The notes: generated from the sequence alone by a model not told the origin. DNA of 64,000 nucleotides from Rhodopseudomonas palustris (GCF_007005445.1 NZ_CP041387.1:3728501-3792500); one strand, 5' to 3'. Counted from the stretch's first letter, positions 45,748-55,633 are shown. Translations and numbers: made by a program.

Positions 45748-45763
45748 GCGGGTTTCCTTGTTG

Positions 45764-46378
45764 TTATTGCGTCTCGGCGCGCCGGCCGGCGCCGAGCGCG
45801 GCCAGCACGAAATCGATCATCTGGTCGAGGGTCGGCCGATCCTTGGTGAAGCTCTGCGCGATCATCTGCGGGTGAAAGAAACGGACCATCGCGGCGCAGG
45901 TGCAGCTCGCCGCCTCAGGCACGTCGGCAATGTCGAATTCGCCGCTCTCGGCCCCCTGCGCGATCACCTCGCCGATGGTGCCGGTGACCAGCTCCATGTG
46001 GGCGATGCAGACATCCCAGTTTTCCTCCATCGCGATCGCCACCATCTCGTGCAGCTTGGCGTCGCCGATGTAGCGCTCGCAATTCATCCGGTGCACCGTC
46101 GTGAGCAGATCGCGCAGCCGCTGCCGGGCGGAGCCTGGCGCGCGCGCGATCGTCGCGGCCGCCTGCTCGACCTCGCTCATCAGATGCCGGGCCACGCCCT
46201 TGTGAATCGCCTTCTTGGAATCGAAGAAGCGATAGACATTGGCCGGGCTCATCTGCAGCAGCTTGGCGATGTCGGCCACCGTGGTCTTCTGGTAGCCGAT
46301 CTCACGGAACAGGCGCTCGGCCACCACCAGGATGCGGTGGCGCATGTCGGCTTCGGTATTCTCGGTCAGCAGCGTCAT
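45764..46378 (-). CDS. TetR-family transcriptional regulator
   Basis: A 204-residue repressor-type protein. The N-terminal HTH is clear (MRHRILVVAERLFREIGYQK and TTVADIAKLLQMSPANVYRF, then FDSKKAIHKGVARHLM). The C-terminal ligand domain (~residues 60-200) has a short Cys-containing region (ASCTCAAMVRF). The ATG at 46378 is used; a GTG two codons upstream is possible. It lies 16 bases downstream of the RND pump gene on the same strand. A palindrome at 50699-50721 before the adaptor gene is its likely operator. Confidence 0.93.
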   Translation of the reverse strand: MTLLTENTEADMRHRILVVAERLFREIGYQKTTVADIAKLLQMSPANVYRFFDSKKAIHKGVARHLMSEVEQAAATIARAPGSARQRLRDLLTTVHRMNCERYIGDAKLHEMVAIAMEENWDVCIAHMELVTGTIGEVIAQGAESGEFDIADVPEAASCTCAAMVRFFHPQMIAQSFTKDRPTLDQMIDFVLAALGAGRRAETQ

Positions 46379-46394
46379 CAGCACAGATATTCAA

Positions 46395-49300
46395 TCATTC
46401 GGCCGCGGCGGCAAGCGGAAAGCTCCGCGACGGATCGGCGCCGTGCTGCGCCGCAAGATCGGCAGCGTCGCCGCCGCGCTCGTCGAGACTGTTGCGGAAC
46501 CACAGCGCGTACAGGCCCGGCAGGTAGAACAGCGTCAGGAAGGTGGCGACGAACAGGCCGCCCATGATGGTGATCGCCATCGGGCCCCAGAACGCCGAGC
46601 GCGACAGCGGGATCATCGCCAGAATCGCCGCGAGCGCGGTCAGCACCACCGGCCGCGCCCGGCGTACCGTCGCCTCGACGATCGCCTCGCGCCGGGTCGA
46701 GCCGTGCGCGACGTCGCTCTCGATCTGGTCGACCAGGATCACCGCGTTACGCATGATCATGCCGGCGAGCGCGATCAGGCCGAGCAGCGCCACGAAGCCG
46801 AACGGCGCGGCCGCGACGTTGAGGCCGAGCGAGGCGCCGATGATGCCGAGCGGGGCGGTGAGGAACACCAGCAGCAGCCGCGGGAAGCTCTGCAACTGGA
46901 TCATCAGCAGCGCCAGCATCGCGATCACCATTACCGGAAACAGGATGAAGATCGACGCATTCCCTTTGGTCGACTCTTCGATCGCGCCGCCGGCTTCGAT
47001 CCGGTAGGCCGGCTGCAGATTGGCGCGGATGCTCTCGAGCTGCGGCCAGATCGCATTGGTGACGTCCGGGGCCTGAACGCCGTCGACGACGTCGCCGCGC
47101 ACGGTGATCGCCATGTCGCGATTGCGCCTCCACAGGATCGGCTCCTCGTGCGCGTACTCGACCTTGGCGACCTGCGACAGCGGCACCGCCACGCCGTTGC
47201 GGGCCATGATGGTGAGTTCGCCGATCCGCGCGAGATCGAGCCGCTCGTTCGGCACCGCACGGGCGACCACGCCGATCTTCTCGACGCCGTCGCGCACCGT
47301 GGTGACTTGCGCGCCCGAGATCAGCATCGCCAGCGCCTGCGAGACGTCCTGCGGAGTCAGACCGAGCGTGCGGGCGCGGGACTGGTCGACGACGAGTTTG
47401 AGATACGGCGACTGCTCGTTCCAATCGAGATGCGGATCGATGACGCTCGCGTTGTTCTTCACCACGTCGCGGACCTGATAGGCGATCTCGCGCACCTTGG
47501 CGGTGTCCGGGCCAATCACCCTGAACTGAACCGGGAAGCCGACCGGCGGGCCGAAATTGAAGCGGTCGACGCGCACCCGCGCCGCTGCGAGCCGGCCGCT
47601 GTGCGCAGCCTGCTCGATCCGCGCCTTGATCCGTTCGCGCGCCGCGACGTCCTTGGCGACGATCACGATCTCGGCGAAGGACTCGGTCGGAAGCTGCGGG
47701 TTGAGGCCGAGCCAGAACCGTGGCGAGCCCTTACCGACATAGGCTGTGTAGGTCGCGATATCGCCGTCGTCCTTCAACAGCGTCTCGGCTTCCTTCACCG
47801 ACTTCGTGGTGACATCGAAGGCGGTGCCTTCCGGCAGGCGCAGTTGCAGGAATAGTTCGGGCCGTTCCGACAGCGGGAAGAACTGCTGCTGAACATGGCC
47901 GAAGCCGACCACCGCGGCGACGAAGATGCCGACCGTGGCCGTGACGACCGTGCCACGCCAGCGCACGCACCAAGAGACGGCCGCGCGCAGCGCCCGATAG
48001 ATCCGGGTGTGATACACCTCGTCCGGATTGTGGCCTTTCTTGCCGGCGAAGTCCGGCAGCAGCTTGACGCCGATATAGGGCGTGAAGATCACCGCGACGA
48101 ACCACGAGGCGATCAGAGCGATCGCCACGATCCAGAAGATGCCGCCGGCATACTCCCCGACCGCAGAATTGGCGAAGCCGATCGGCAGGAACCCGGCGGC
48201 AGTGACCAGCGTGCCGGTCAGCATCGGAAACGCGGTGGATTCCCAGGCGAACGACGCCGCCCTGGCGCGGTCCCAGCCCTGCTCCATCTTCACCACCATC
48301 ATCTCCACCGCGATGATGGCGTCGTCGACGAGCAGGCCGAGCGCGACAATCAGCGCGCCGAGCGTGATCCGGTGCAGATCGAGCGACATCGCGTTCATGA
48401 CGATGAACACGATCGCCAGCACCAGCGGCACCGACAGCGCCACCACGATGCCGGTGCGCCAGCCGAGCGCCAGGAACGAGACGAACAGCACGATCACCAG
48501 CGCCTCGACGAACGAGCGCATGAATTCGCCGACCGCGTGCTTCACCACTTCGGGCTGGTCGGCGATCTGTTCGATGTCGATGCCCTGCGGCACGTCGGCC
48601 ATGAAGCCGGCGGTCGCCGCCCCGACCTGCTCGCCGAGCTGCAGGATGTTGGCGCCCCTGGCGGTGACGACACCGATGCCGATCGCCGGTTTGCCCTTCT
48701 GCCGCACCTGGTAATCGCTCGGGTCGACATAGCCGTGGCGAATCTCGGCGACGTCGCCGAGCCGGAACACCCGGCCGCCGCTCTCGACCGGCGTCTCCGC
48801 CACCGCCTGGACGCCGTCGAGCGCGCCGGTGACCCGCAGGGGCACCCGCTGTGACGAGGTCTCGACGGTGCCGGCCGGCACCACCGCGTTCTGCTTGGCG
48901 AGGGAGTCGAAGATCGCCTGCGGCGTCAGGCCGAGCGTCGCCAGCTTGGCGTGCGAGAATTCGACATAGATCCTCTCGTCCTGGGTGCCGTAGATGTTGA
49001 CCTTGGTGACGCCCGCGACTTTGAGCAGCCGCTGGCGCAGGCCTTCGGCGGCCTTCTTGAGCTGCGCGTAGCTCGCGCCGTCGCCGGTCATCATGTAGAG
49101 TATGGAATCGACGTCGCCGTATTCGTCGTTGATCGACGGGCCGATCAGACTGCTCGGCAATTGCGGCGCGACGTCCCACAGCTTCTTGCGCAGCAGATAG
49201 AGCAGGTGCGGCACTTCGGACGGCGGCGTCGAGTCGCGGAACGTCACCTGCATCGCGGTGAACGACGCCTTCGAATAGGTCTGCACCTTTTCGAAGTAAG

Positions 49301-49529
49301 GCAGCTCCTGCAGCTTCTTCTCGATCGGGTCGGCGACCTGTTCCTGCATCTCCTTGGCGGTGGCGCCCGGCCAGATCGCCGACACCACCGCGACCTTGAC
49401 GGTGAACGACGGATCTTCGGCACGGCCGAGCCGCTGATACGAATAGATGCCGGTGAAGCCGAGCGCGCAGATCAGGAACAGGATCAGCGCCGGATGTCGG
49501 ACCGCCCAGGCCGACAGGTTGAAACGCAT
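46395..49529 (-). CDS. RND family efflux pump inner-membrane subunit (AcrB-like)
   Basis: A 1044-residue proton-driven transporter. The N-terminus MRFNLSAWAVRHPALILFLI starts transmembrane helix 1. The proton-relay Asp pair in helix 4 lies in GALIVALGLLVDDAIIAVE, the RND hallmark. Two large periplasmic loops follow helices 1 and 7, with the second membrane half ending in GGLFVATFLTLFYLPGLYAL. It follows the adaptor gene by 20 bases. The absence of an outer-membrane factor gene here means the pump must use one encoded elsewhere. Substrates cannot be inferred. Confidence 0.96.
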   Translation of the reverse strand: MRFNLSAWAVRHPALILFLICALGFTGIYSYQRLGRAEDPSFTVKVAVVSAIWPGATAKEMQEQVADPIEKKLQELPYFEKVQTYSKASFTAMQVTFRDSTPPSEVPHLLYLLRKKLWDVAPQLPSSLIGPSINDEYGDVDSILYMMTGDGASYAQLKKAAEGLRQRLLKVAGVTKVNIYGTQDERIYVEFSHAKLATLGLTPQAIFDSLAKQNAVVPAGTVETSSQRVPLRVTGALDGVQAVAETPVESGGRVFRLGDVAEIRHGYVDPSDYQVRQKGKPAIGIGVVTARGANILQLGEQVGAATAGFMADVPQGIDIEQIADQPEVVKHAVGEFMRSFVEALVIVLFVSFLALGWRTGIVVALSVPLVLAIVFIVMNAMSLDLHRITLGALIVALGLLVDDAIIAVEMMVVKMEQGWDRARAASFAWESTAFPMLTGTLVTAAGFLPIGFANSAVGEYAGGIFWIVAIALIASWFVAVIFTPYIGVKLLPDFAGKKGHNPDEVYHTRIYRALRAAVSWCVRWRGTVVTATVGIFVAAVVGFGHVQQQFFPLSERPELFLQLRLPEGTAFDVTTKSVKEAETLLKDDGDIATYTAYVGKGSPRFWLGLNPQLPTESFAEIVIVAKDVAARERIKARIEQAAHSGRLAAARVRVDRFNFGPPVGFPVQFRVIGPDTAKVREIAYQVRDVVKNNASVIDPHLDWNEQSPYLKLVVDQSRARTLGLTPQDVSQALAMLISGAQVTTVRDGVEKIGVVARAVPNERLDLARIGELTIMARNGVAVPLSQVAKVEYAHEEPILWRRNRDMAITVRGDVVDGVQAPDVTNAIWPQLESIRANLQPAYRIEAGGAIEESTKGNASIFILFPVMVIAMLALLMIQLQSFPRLLLVFLTAPLGIIGASLGLNVAAAPFGFVALLGLIALAGMIMRNAVILVDQIESDVAHGSTRREAIVEATVRRARPVVLTALAAILAMIPLSRSAFWGPMAITIMGGLFVATFLTLFYLPGLYALWFRNSLDERGGDAADLAAQHGADPSRSFPLAAAAE

Positions 49530-49549
49530 TGCGACGCTCCCAGCGCGGA

Positions 49550-50656
49550 TCAGAAGGTCAAGGCCGACACCACTCGGACCTTTTCGGCCGGATCGAGCTT
49601 CTGCACCCCGAGCGTGACCACCTGATCGCCCTCGTCGACGCCGTCGCTAATCACCACGTCGTCGGTTTCGTAGGCCTTCACGGCGACCCGCTTCAGCTTC
49701 ACCTCACCGGCCGCGTCGACGACATAGAGCGACGGCTGACCGCCCTGGTTGAACAGCGCCGACAGCGGCACCTTCGCGACCCGAACCTTGTCCGGGTCGG
49801 TGAGGGTGAGCGTCGCGGTCATGCCGAGCACGACGCGGTCGTCGGCGCCCGGCAGCGAGAACTTGGCGAGGAAGGTGCGGGTCGCGGGATCGGCGAGCGG
49901 CGCCACCTCGCGCAGCTTTGCGGCATAGTGCCGGCCCGGCTCCGACCACAGCGTCACATCGGCCAGCCCCTTGGTGGCGCGGGTGATCAGCGTCTCGGGG
50001 ATCGCCACAACCGCTTCCTTCTCACCGATCCGGGCGAGCCGGAACGCGGCCTGGCCGGCCGCCACCACCTGCCCCGGCTCGACCAGTGTGGCGGCGACGA
50101 CGCCGTGGCTGTCGGCGACCAGCGCGGCGTAGGACAGGGCGTTGCGGGTCAGCTCGACCGAGCGCTCGGCGCGGGCGAAGCGGGCGCGGGCCTCGTCGGC
50201 GGCGGCGCGGCTCTGGTCCATCTGCGCCTCGGTGGCCCAGCCCTTGGCGCGCAGCTCCCGGGCGCGGTTCTCCGACGCCGTGGCCTGCGCCAGCACGCCC
50301 TTGGCGGCGCTGTGTTCGGCCTCGGCCTGCTCGGCCTGCAGCTTCAGGTCGGTCTGGTCGAGCACCGCCAGCTTCTGGCCGATCTCCACGGTCTGGCCGA
50401 CCTCGACCAGCCGCTGCGCGATCTTGCCGCCGACCCGGAATCCGACGTCGGTCTCGGTGCGCGGCTTGATGGTGCCGACGAAGCTGCGCTCCGGCGCCTG
50501 CGGGACATAATGCACCGCGGTGACCAGAACCGGCCGCTTCGACAGCTCGGGTCTGGCTTCCTTGCCGTCGCAGCCGGCCAGGCCGATCACCGCGACGGCC
50601 AGCATGGTGCCGGCGAGAAGTCTGAAGAAACCGTCGAACAGAGGAAACGCGCGCAT
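49550..50656 (-). CDS. RND efflux periplasmic adaptor lipoprotein (HlyD/AcrA-like)
   Basis: A 368-residue membrane-fusion protein. The signal peptide ends in a lipobox (AVIGLAGCD), so it is anchored to the inner membrane by an acylated Cys. The lipoyl half-motif GFRVGGKIAQRLVEVGQTVE precedes a ~100-residue alpha-hairpin (AEQAEAEHSAAKGVLAQATA onward), and the second half-motif is DSHGVVAATLVEPGQVV. It bridges the pump to an outer-membrane channel. It is the first gene of the operon, with a candidate TetR operator 43 bases upstream of the ATG. Confidence 0.95.
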   Translation of the reverse strand: MRAFPLFDGFFRLLAGTMLAVAVIGLAGCDGKEARPELSKRPVLVTAVHYVPQAPERSFVGTIKPRTETDVGFRVGGKIAQRLVEVGQTVEIGQKLAVLDQTDLKLQAEQAEAEHSAAKGVLAQATASENRARELRAKGWATEAQMDQSRAAADEARARFARAERSVELTRNALSYAALVADSHGVVAATLVEPGQVVAAGQAAFRLARIGEKEAVVAIPETLITRATKGLADVTLWSEPGRHYAAKLREVAPLADPATRTFLAKFSLPGADDRVVLGMTATLTLTDPDKVRVAKVPLSALFNQGGQPSLYVVDAAGEVKLKRVAVKAYETDDVVISDGVDEGDQVVTLGVQKLDPAEKVRVVSALTF

Positions 50657-50698
50657 CGCCAGCCTCCTTTTGCGATCGGAGGAACTGTCGACTGACTT

Positions 50699-50721
50699 TT
50701 GACGATTGTCAATATTCGTCA
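50699..50721 (-). promoter_or_regulatory. Nested palindrome upstream of the efflux operon, candidate TetR operator
   Basis: TTGAC-GATT-GTCAA (50699-50712) overlaps a wider pair TGACGA (50700-50705) and TCGTCA (50716-50721). The AT-rich stretch between the histidine kinase stop and the adaptor ATG is where the operon promoter should be. TetR proteins bind such short inverted repeats. Assignment to the TetR at 45764-46378 is inference from operon membership. Confidence 0.55.
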
Positions 50722-50746
50722 GATTTCATGAATTTGTGACTACCCG

Positions 50747-53368
50747 TCAGCTCGCCAGCTTCAGGCTGCCTTCGCAGCGCCGGCGCAGGTCGGTCAGAGC
50801 CCTGGCCAGTTGACCGGTGAGCAGATCGAGCTGCTCCGGAGAAATCGCTCCGGACTCCTGCTCGATCAGGCGTGCGATCTCGCCGATCGAATGGAAGCCG
50901 AGGGTTCGCGCCCCGCCCTTCAGGGAGTGCGCCTCGACCTCGAGGGTGGTGCGATCCATGCGATCTCCGAAACGCCGGAACAGCGCGATCCGCCGCTCCG
51001 TCTCGGCGAAGAAAAGCGTCACCATTTCATTGACTTGGTCGCGGCCGATTTCCGCAGTCAGCTCTGCCAGCGTATCCAGATCGGCCTGCGTCGGCGGCGC
51101 CAGCACCGTGACCGGCTGGGGCGCCCCGCGCAGCGCCCGCAGCACAGCCGCCACCAGCGCCGGTTTGCGCAGCGGCTTGGCCAAAAAGTCGTTCATGCCG
51201 GCCTCGCGGCAGACCTTGACGTCGTCAGGGAACGCGTTGGCGGTCAGCGCGATGATCGGCAGCTTGGCGAGCGCATTGCCTTTCCCGCGAATCGCCTGGG
51301 TGGCGGCGAGGCCATCCATATTGGGCATTCGCACGTCCATCAGCACGACATCGAACTCGCGCTCGCTGGCGGCCTGCACCGCGTCGGTGCCGTCGGACAC
51401 GACGGTGATCTCGGCGGCGAATTCCTGCAGCATCTTGGTCACCACCATCTGGTTGGTGGCGTCGTCTTCGGCGATCAGCACACGTAGCGGACGACCGAGC
51501 AGCGCGATGCGGGTGCGCAGATCGTCGCTGCCGAGCCGGTCTAGCCGGTGGTCGGCGACCCACGCATTGCTCCACGGCAGATCGAGACTGAAGCGGAAGG
51601 TCGAGCCCTCGCCCTCGCGCGAGGTCACTGCGATGTCGCCGCCCATCTGTTCGACGATCCGCCGGCTGATCGCCAGCCCGAGGCCGGTGCCGCCGAACCT
51701 GCGATTGATCGAGACGTCGGCCTGGGCGAAATCGGTGAACAGGCTGCCGACCCGGTCCGGCGAAATACCGATGCCGGTATCGGTGACCTGCCACTCGACG
51801 GTGGCGTGGCTGTCGTTGCGCTTGACGCAGGTCAGCACGATGGCGATCGAGCCGCGCTCGGTGAACTTCACGGCATTGGAAGCGAGGTTGAGCAGCACCT
51901 GGCGAATCCGCGCCGCGTCGCCGCTGAGCGACGGCGGCAGCCGCGGATCGATATCGATCTTCAACTCGATCCCCTTGCCCCTGATCTCCGGCTCGATGAT
52001 GGCACGCACCGACTCCACCAGCGTCGCGGGGGAGAAATCGGCCTGTTCGAATTCCAGCCGGCCGGCTTCGAGCTTGGACAGATCGAGGATGTCGTTGAGG
52101 ATGCGCAGCAGATCGTCGCCGGAATCGCGGATGGTGGTGACCGCCTGTTGCTGCTCGGCGTCGAGCTTGGTCTCCAGCAGCGAATTGGCGAGGCCGAGCA
52201 CGCCGTTCATCGGGGTGCGGATCTCGTGGCTCATCATCGCCAGGAAGCTGGATTTGGCGCGGTTCTCGGCCTCGGCCTGCTCGGCGCGCCAGCGCTCGGT
52301 GACGTCGCGGCCGACGCCGCGATAGCCTGCGAACTCGCCCTTGGCGTCGAACACCGGCTTGGCAGTGAGCGACCACAACCGCGGCGCACCGCCGATCACC
52401 ACGTGCACCACAAAATCGTTCATAGCCTCCCGCTGCGCCATCTTCGCGGCGACGCCCATCGCGCAACGTCCGTCCTCCGAGCACAGCATGCCGATCACAT
52501 CCGACAGCAGCGCTCCGGTCAGCAGGTTCGGGGGCAGCTTGGCGACTTCGACGAAACGCTCGGGCACGTGGACCAGCCGCCCCTGGGCGTCGGTCTGCCA
52601 CAGCCAATCGCTGGCGTTGGCCTGGAAGTCCTTCAGCAGCAGCGAGATGATCTCGGTCTGACGTTCCAGCTCGAACTTCGCGCGCAAATTGTCGAAGAAC
52701 ATCTCGCCGTGCGACACCAGGTTGCGCGACATGAACACGCCGTACAGCAGCAGGAACGCCGCGGTGATGCGATAGGCGGTGCCCTCGCACAGCGCCAGCG
52801 ACAGCGCCGACCCGGCGGTCAAAGCCCAAGTATAAGCAAGACCGGCCCGCGGCACCGTCGACAGCGTGAACGCGCCGCCGGAGATCATGCCGGCCGCGAC
52901 GCAGGCGGCGATCAATTGATCGCCGGGTTCGGCGGTGACGAACACCATCACCGGCATCGCCCCCCAGATCAGGCCGAGCAGCAAAGCATGCAGCGTCATC
53001 CGCCGGATCGCACGTGCGGAGGCTTCGAGACGGGGCTCGGATCGGGTGCGCAGCCAGGCTCTCACCGCCGAGGCGGCGACGAACACGATCATCGCCATCC
53101 AGGCCAGCAGTTGCGGGCGCGCCTCGCTGCCCCAGAACGTGAAGAGTATCAGCGATGCGTTGGCGAGGTTGACGCTCATCGTCACCGGAGTCAGCCGGGT
53201 GACGCTGTCGATCTGCGCGGCACGTATCCGCCGCATTTCGTGCTCGTCGATGTCGGTATGCGGCAGCAACGTACCGGCGCCGCGACCTCCCAGCCAGAAG
53301 TCCAGCAAGGCGGCCCTGTCGGTCCGGGACATCCAGGCCGTCGTCATCGATTGCCACAGGCCCGACAT
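50747..53368 (-). CDS. Hybrid sensor histidine kinase with PAS, receiver and Hpt domains
   Basis: An 873-residue membrane kinase. About six hydrophobic segments (residues ~60-220) form the sensor, followed by a PAS domain ([20 protein letters not shown] and so on). HisKA has the phospho-accepting His in [15 protein letters not shown]. HATPase_c has N box [16 protein letters not shown]1 DTGIGIS and G2 [10 protein letters not shown]. The receiver has its Asp in [14 protein letters not shown] and Lys in [10 protein letters not shown]-terminal Hpt domain has [12 protein letters not shown]. The whole phosphorelay lies in one chain, so an orphan response regulator elsewhere is expected. The signal is unknown, and no regulator gene is adjacent. 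Confidence 0.96.
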   Translation of the reverse strand: MSGLWQSMTTAWMSRTDRAALLDFWLGGRGAGTLLPHTDIDEHEMRRIRAAQIDSVTRLTPVTMSVNLANASLILFTFWGSEARPQLLAWMAMIVFVAASAVRAWLRTRSEPRLEASARAIRRMTLHALLLGLIWGAMPVMVFVTAEPGDQLIAACVAAGMISGGAFTLSTVPRAGLAYTWALTAGSALSLALCEGTAYRITAAFLLLYGVFMSRNLVSHGEMFFDNLRAKFELERQTEIISLLLKDFQANASDWLWQTDAQGRLVHVPERFVEVAKLPPNLLTGALLSDVIGMLCSEDGRCAMGVAAKMAQREAMNDFVVHVVIGGAPRLWSLTAKPVFDAKGEFAGYRGVGRDVTERWRAEQAEAENRAKSSFLAMMSHEIRTPMNGVLGLANSLLETKLDAEQQQAVTTIRDSGDDLLRILNDILDLSKLEAGRLEFEQADFSPATLVESVRAIIEPEIRGKGIELKIDIDPRLPPSLSGDAARIRQVLLNLASNAVKFTERGSIAIVLTCVKRNDSHATVEWQVTDTGIGISPDRVGSLFTDFAQADVSINRRFGGTGLGLAISRRIVEQMGGDIAVTSREGEGSTFRFSLDLPWSNAWVADHRLDRLGSDDLRTRIALLGRPLRVLIAEDDATNQMVVTKMLQEFAAEITVVSDGTDAVQAASEREFDVVLMDVRMPNMDGLAATQAIRGKGNALAKLPIIALTANAFPDDVKVCREAGMNDFLAKPLRKPALVAAVLRALRGAPQPVTVLAPPTQADLDTLAELTAEIGRDQVNEMVTLFFAETERRIALFRRFGDRMDRTTLEVEAHSLKGGARTLGFHSIGEIARLIEQESGAISPEQLDLLTGQLARALTDLRRRCEGSLKLAS

Positions 53369-53683
53369 CTCGAAACGCTCTCTCGGCCGTTTACGATCCA
53401 GGTCGTCACTGCCTCATGCGCGGCCTCGCCCAGACAGTCTAACCGCCCGAGAAGACTCTGTCTTCCACACATGCGGCATCCTGTACCGCCCCTCTGATGG
53501 ATCGCTGACCGGCACAAGACTGGGATCGACCATGCTGCCCGGGTGCTTAGCGACCGTTAACTCGACTGCGGAAGCTGCAGCACGACGGCGCCTCGGTTAA
53601 CAATCCGCGAAACAACCTATTTTCCGGTAAATTAGTATTCCACAAAGGAGCATGGTCACGACTTGTTGCAACCCAAAATGGTC
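53369..53683. other. Gene-free stretch upstream of the kinase
   Basis: This is the first 315 bases of the 377-base gap between the divergent kinase and csbD genes. I find no supported coding region. The sequence GTTAAC appears twice (near 53551 and 53597), the only repeated motif I noticed. The kinase promoter is presumably in the first 150 bases, but no clear -35/-10 pair stands out. Confidence 0.5.
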
Positions 53684-53708
53684 GGAACATCCCAGGCTCC
53701 AACCGGTT
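53684..53708 (+). promoter_or_regulatory. EcfG-type general stress promoter before csbD
   Basis: GGAAC (53684-53688), 17 bases, then GTT (53706-53708). This matches the GGAAC-N16/17-(C)GTT promoter of the alphaproteobacterial general stress sigma factor EcfG. It leaves about 30 bases of leader with AAAGGAGAA before the ATG at 53746. CsbD-like genes are classical stress-regulon members, which supports the reading. Confidence 0.6.
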
Positions 53709-53745
53709 GTCCCTGCGAAGCTCACGAAGCAAAGGAGAACATCCG

Positions 53746-53961
53746 ATGGGTAGCACGATGGACAAGGTCAAGGGTAAGGCCAACGAACTCGCCGGCAAGG
53801 GTAAGCAGGGCCTCGGAGAAGCCACAGGTTCTGACAAGTTGCAGGGCGAAGGCGCGATGCAGGAAGCCAAGGGCCACGGCCAGCAGGCGCTCGGCGATGC
53901 CAAGGAAGCGGTGAAGAACACCGCCGACAAGGTGGCCGGCGCCGCCCACAAAAATCTGTGA
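53746..53961 (+). CDS. CsbD-family stress protein
   Basis: A 71-residue, highly charged, Gly/Ala/Lys-rich protein (MGSTMDKVKGKANELAGKGK onward) with the repeated pattern KG-A-EA-G typical of CsbD/YjbJ proteins. It is predicted largely disordered. The ATG at 53746 has AAAGGAGAA 8 bases upstream and is preferred over the frame's upstream start. Family members accumulate massively under general stress, but their activity is unknown. A terminator follows 32 bases after the stop. Confidence 0.93.
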   Translation: MGSTMDKVKGKANELAGKGKQGLGEATGSDKLQGEGAMQEAKGHGQQALGDAKEAVKNTADKVAGAAHKNL

Positions 53962-53993
53962 TCAGCGGCTCCCGCAACACCATGGATCGTTGC

Positions 53994-54017
53994 AAGACCG
54001 GCCCCTGGGCCGGTCTT
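53994..54017. terminator. Terminator between csbD and the gamma-glutamyltransferase gene
   Basis: AAGACCGGCC (53994-54003) pairs perfectly with GGCCGGTCTT (54008-54017) around a 4-base loop (CCTG). It lies at a convergent junction, so it probably ends both transcripts. The T-run after the stem is short. Confidence 0.8.
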
Positions 54018-54046
54018 CGCATGTCTGGGCAGTCCCGCCGCCGCTC

Positions 54047-55633
54047 TTAGTAACCGAGCGCACAGCCGTCCTTGCGCGGATCCGATCCGCCGGTCAGCGT
54101 GCCCTTGTCCCAATCGATCCAGATGCCCTGACCGCCGCCATGGGGGGTGCCGATCGGCACGACCTTGTGACCAAGCGCCTTGAGGCCCGCGACGGTCTCG
54201 GCCGGCACGCCATCCTCGAGCTGATAGATATCCTCGTAGTGCAGGCCACGCGGCAGATCGATCGCTTCCTGCATATCGAGGCCGTAGTCGAGCACGTTGG
54301 TCAGCACATGAACCTGACCGACCGGCTGATACTGACCGCCCATCACGCCCCACGACATTCGGGCCCGACCGTTCTCGGTGGCGAGGGCCGGAATGATGGT
54401 GTGCAGCGGGCGCTTCTTCGGCGCAATGCAGTTCGGGTGGCCGGGCTGGATGCGGAAACCGGCACCGCGATTCTGCAGCAGCACGCCGGTCTTGTTCGAC
54501 ACGATCGCGGAGCCGAACGAATGCGCGATCGAGTTGATGAACGAGCAGACGTTGCGCTCCGCATCAACCACGGTGATGTACACGGTCGACGGATTCATCG
54601 GCGGCGACACCACCGGCAGATCGAGCAGCTTGTCGAGCGCGATCTGGCTGTAATGCTCCTCGGCGAATTCCTTCGCCAGAATACGCAGCACGTCCACATC
54701 GACATGCTGGGGGTCGCCGATGTGCTGTTCGCGGATCATGTAGGCGATACGGGTCGCCTCGGCTTCCAGATGGAAGCGCTCGACGCTGAGCGGGCCGAAC
54801 TTGGTGAGATCGAACCGGCTGAGAATGTTCAACATCACCAGCATGGTGATGCCCGGACCGTTCGGCGGGCACTGCCAGACATCGAGGCCCTTGTAGATCG
54901 TGCCGATCGGCGAAGTGGTTTCAGTAGAGTGCTCGGCGAAGTCTTCCAGCGTGTGCAGACCGCCGAGCCCGCGCAGCGTCTCGACCATGTCTTCGGCGAC
55001 CGCGCCCTTGTAGAAGCCGTCCGGCCCCTTGTCGGCGATCAGCTTCAGCGTGTTGGCGAGCTCCGGCTGGGTAATGACGTCGCCGGTCTTGGCGGCTTCG
55101 CCGTGCGGCAGCAGATAGCGCTCGGTGTTGGCGCCCTTCTTCAGCTTGGTGAAGCCGTTAGCCCAGTCGAACGCGATCCGCGGCGCCACCACGTAGCCTT
55201 CCGCCGCGGCCTGGATCGCCGGCTGCAGCACCTTGTCGAGCCCGAACCGGCCGTGATCGCGCAGGATCGTCGCCCAGGCGTCGATCGCACCGGGGATCGT
55301 CACCGAATGCGGGCTGGTCAGCGGGATCGCGTCGATGCCCTTTTCCAGAAACCACTCGGCCTTGGCGGCCGCCGGAGCCCGGCCCGAGCCGTTATAGGCG
55401 GTGATCTTGCCGGTGCCCTTCGGCTGCACAAGAGCAAAACAGTCGCCGCCGATGCCGGTGGATTGCGGCTCGATCACCGCCAGCAGCGCCGAGGCGGCGA
55501 TCGCGGCGTCGGCTGCGGTGCCGCCAGCTTTCAGGATTTCGATCGCGGCCAGCGCCGCCTGCGGGTGCGAGGTCGCGACCATGCCGTTGCGGGCGTGCAC
55601 GGTGGACCGGCCGGCGAGATGGAAATTCCTCAT
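54047..55633 (-). CDS. Gamma-glutamyltransferase family protein
   Basis: A 528-residue Ntn hydrolase of the GGT family, which transfers or hydrolyses gamma-glutamyl groups after autocleavage before a threonine. The N-terminal half has NGMVATSHPQAALAAIEILK and AGGTAADAAIAA. The nucleophile region is MNPSTVYITVVDAERNVCSF, with Thr as the probable processed N-terminus of the small subunit. The glycine-rich pocket is seen in GGQYQPVGQVHVL and the C-terminal GTPHGGGQGIWIDWD. There is no signal peptide, unlike typical periplasmic GGT, so it is likely cytoplasmic. The substrate is uncertain. Confidence 0.93.
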   Translation of the reverse strand: MRNFHLAGRSTVHARNGMVATSHPQAALAAIEILKAGGTAADAAIAASALLAVIEPQSTGIGGDCFALVQPKGTGKITAYNGSGRAPAAAKAEWFLEKGIDAIPLTSPHSVTIPGAIDAWATILRDHGRFGLDKVLQPAIQAAAEGYVVAPRIAFDWANGFTKLKKGANTERYLLPHGEAAKTGDVITQPELANTLKLIADKGPDGFYKGAVAEDMVETLRGLGGLHTLEDFAEHSTETTSPIGTIYKGLDVWQCPPNGPGITMLVMLNILSRFDLTKFGPLSVERFHLEAEATRIAYMIREQHIGDPQHVDVDVLRILAKEFAEEHYSQIALDKLLDLPVVSPPMNPSTVYITVVDAERNVCSFINSIAHSFGSAIVSNKTGVLLQNRGAGFRIQPGHPNCIAPKKRPLHTIIPALATENGRARMSWGVMGGQYQPVGQVHVLTNVLDYGLDMQEAIDLPRGLHYEDIYQLEDGVPAETVAGLKALGHKVVPIGTPHGGGQGIWIDWDKGTLTGGSDPRKDGCALGY

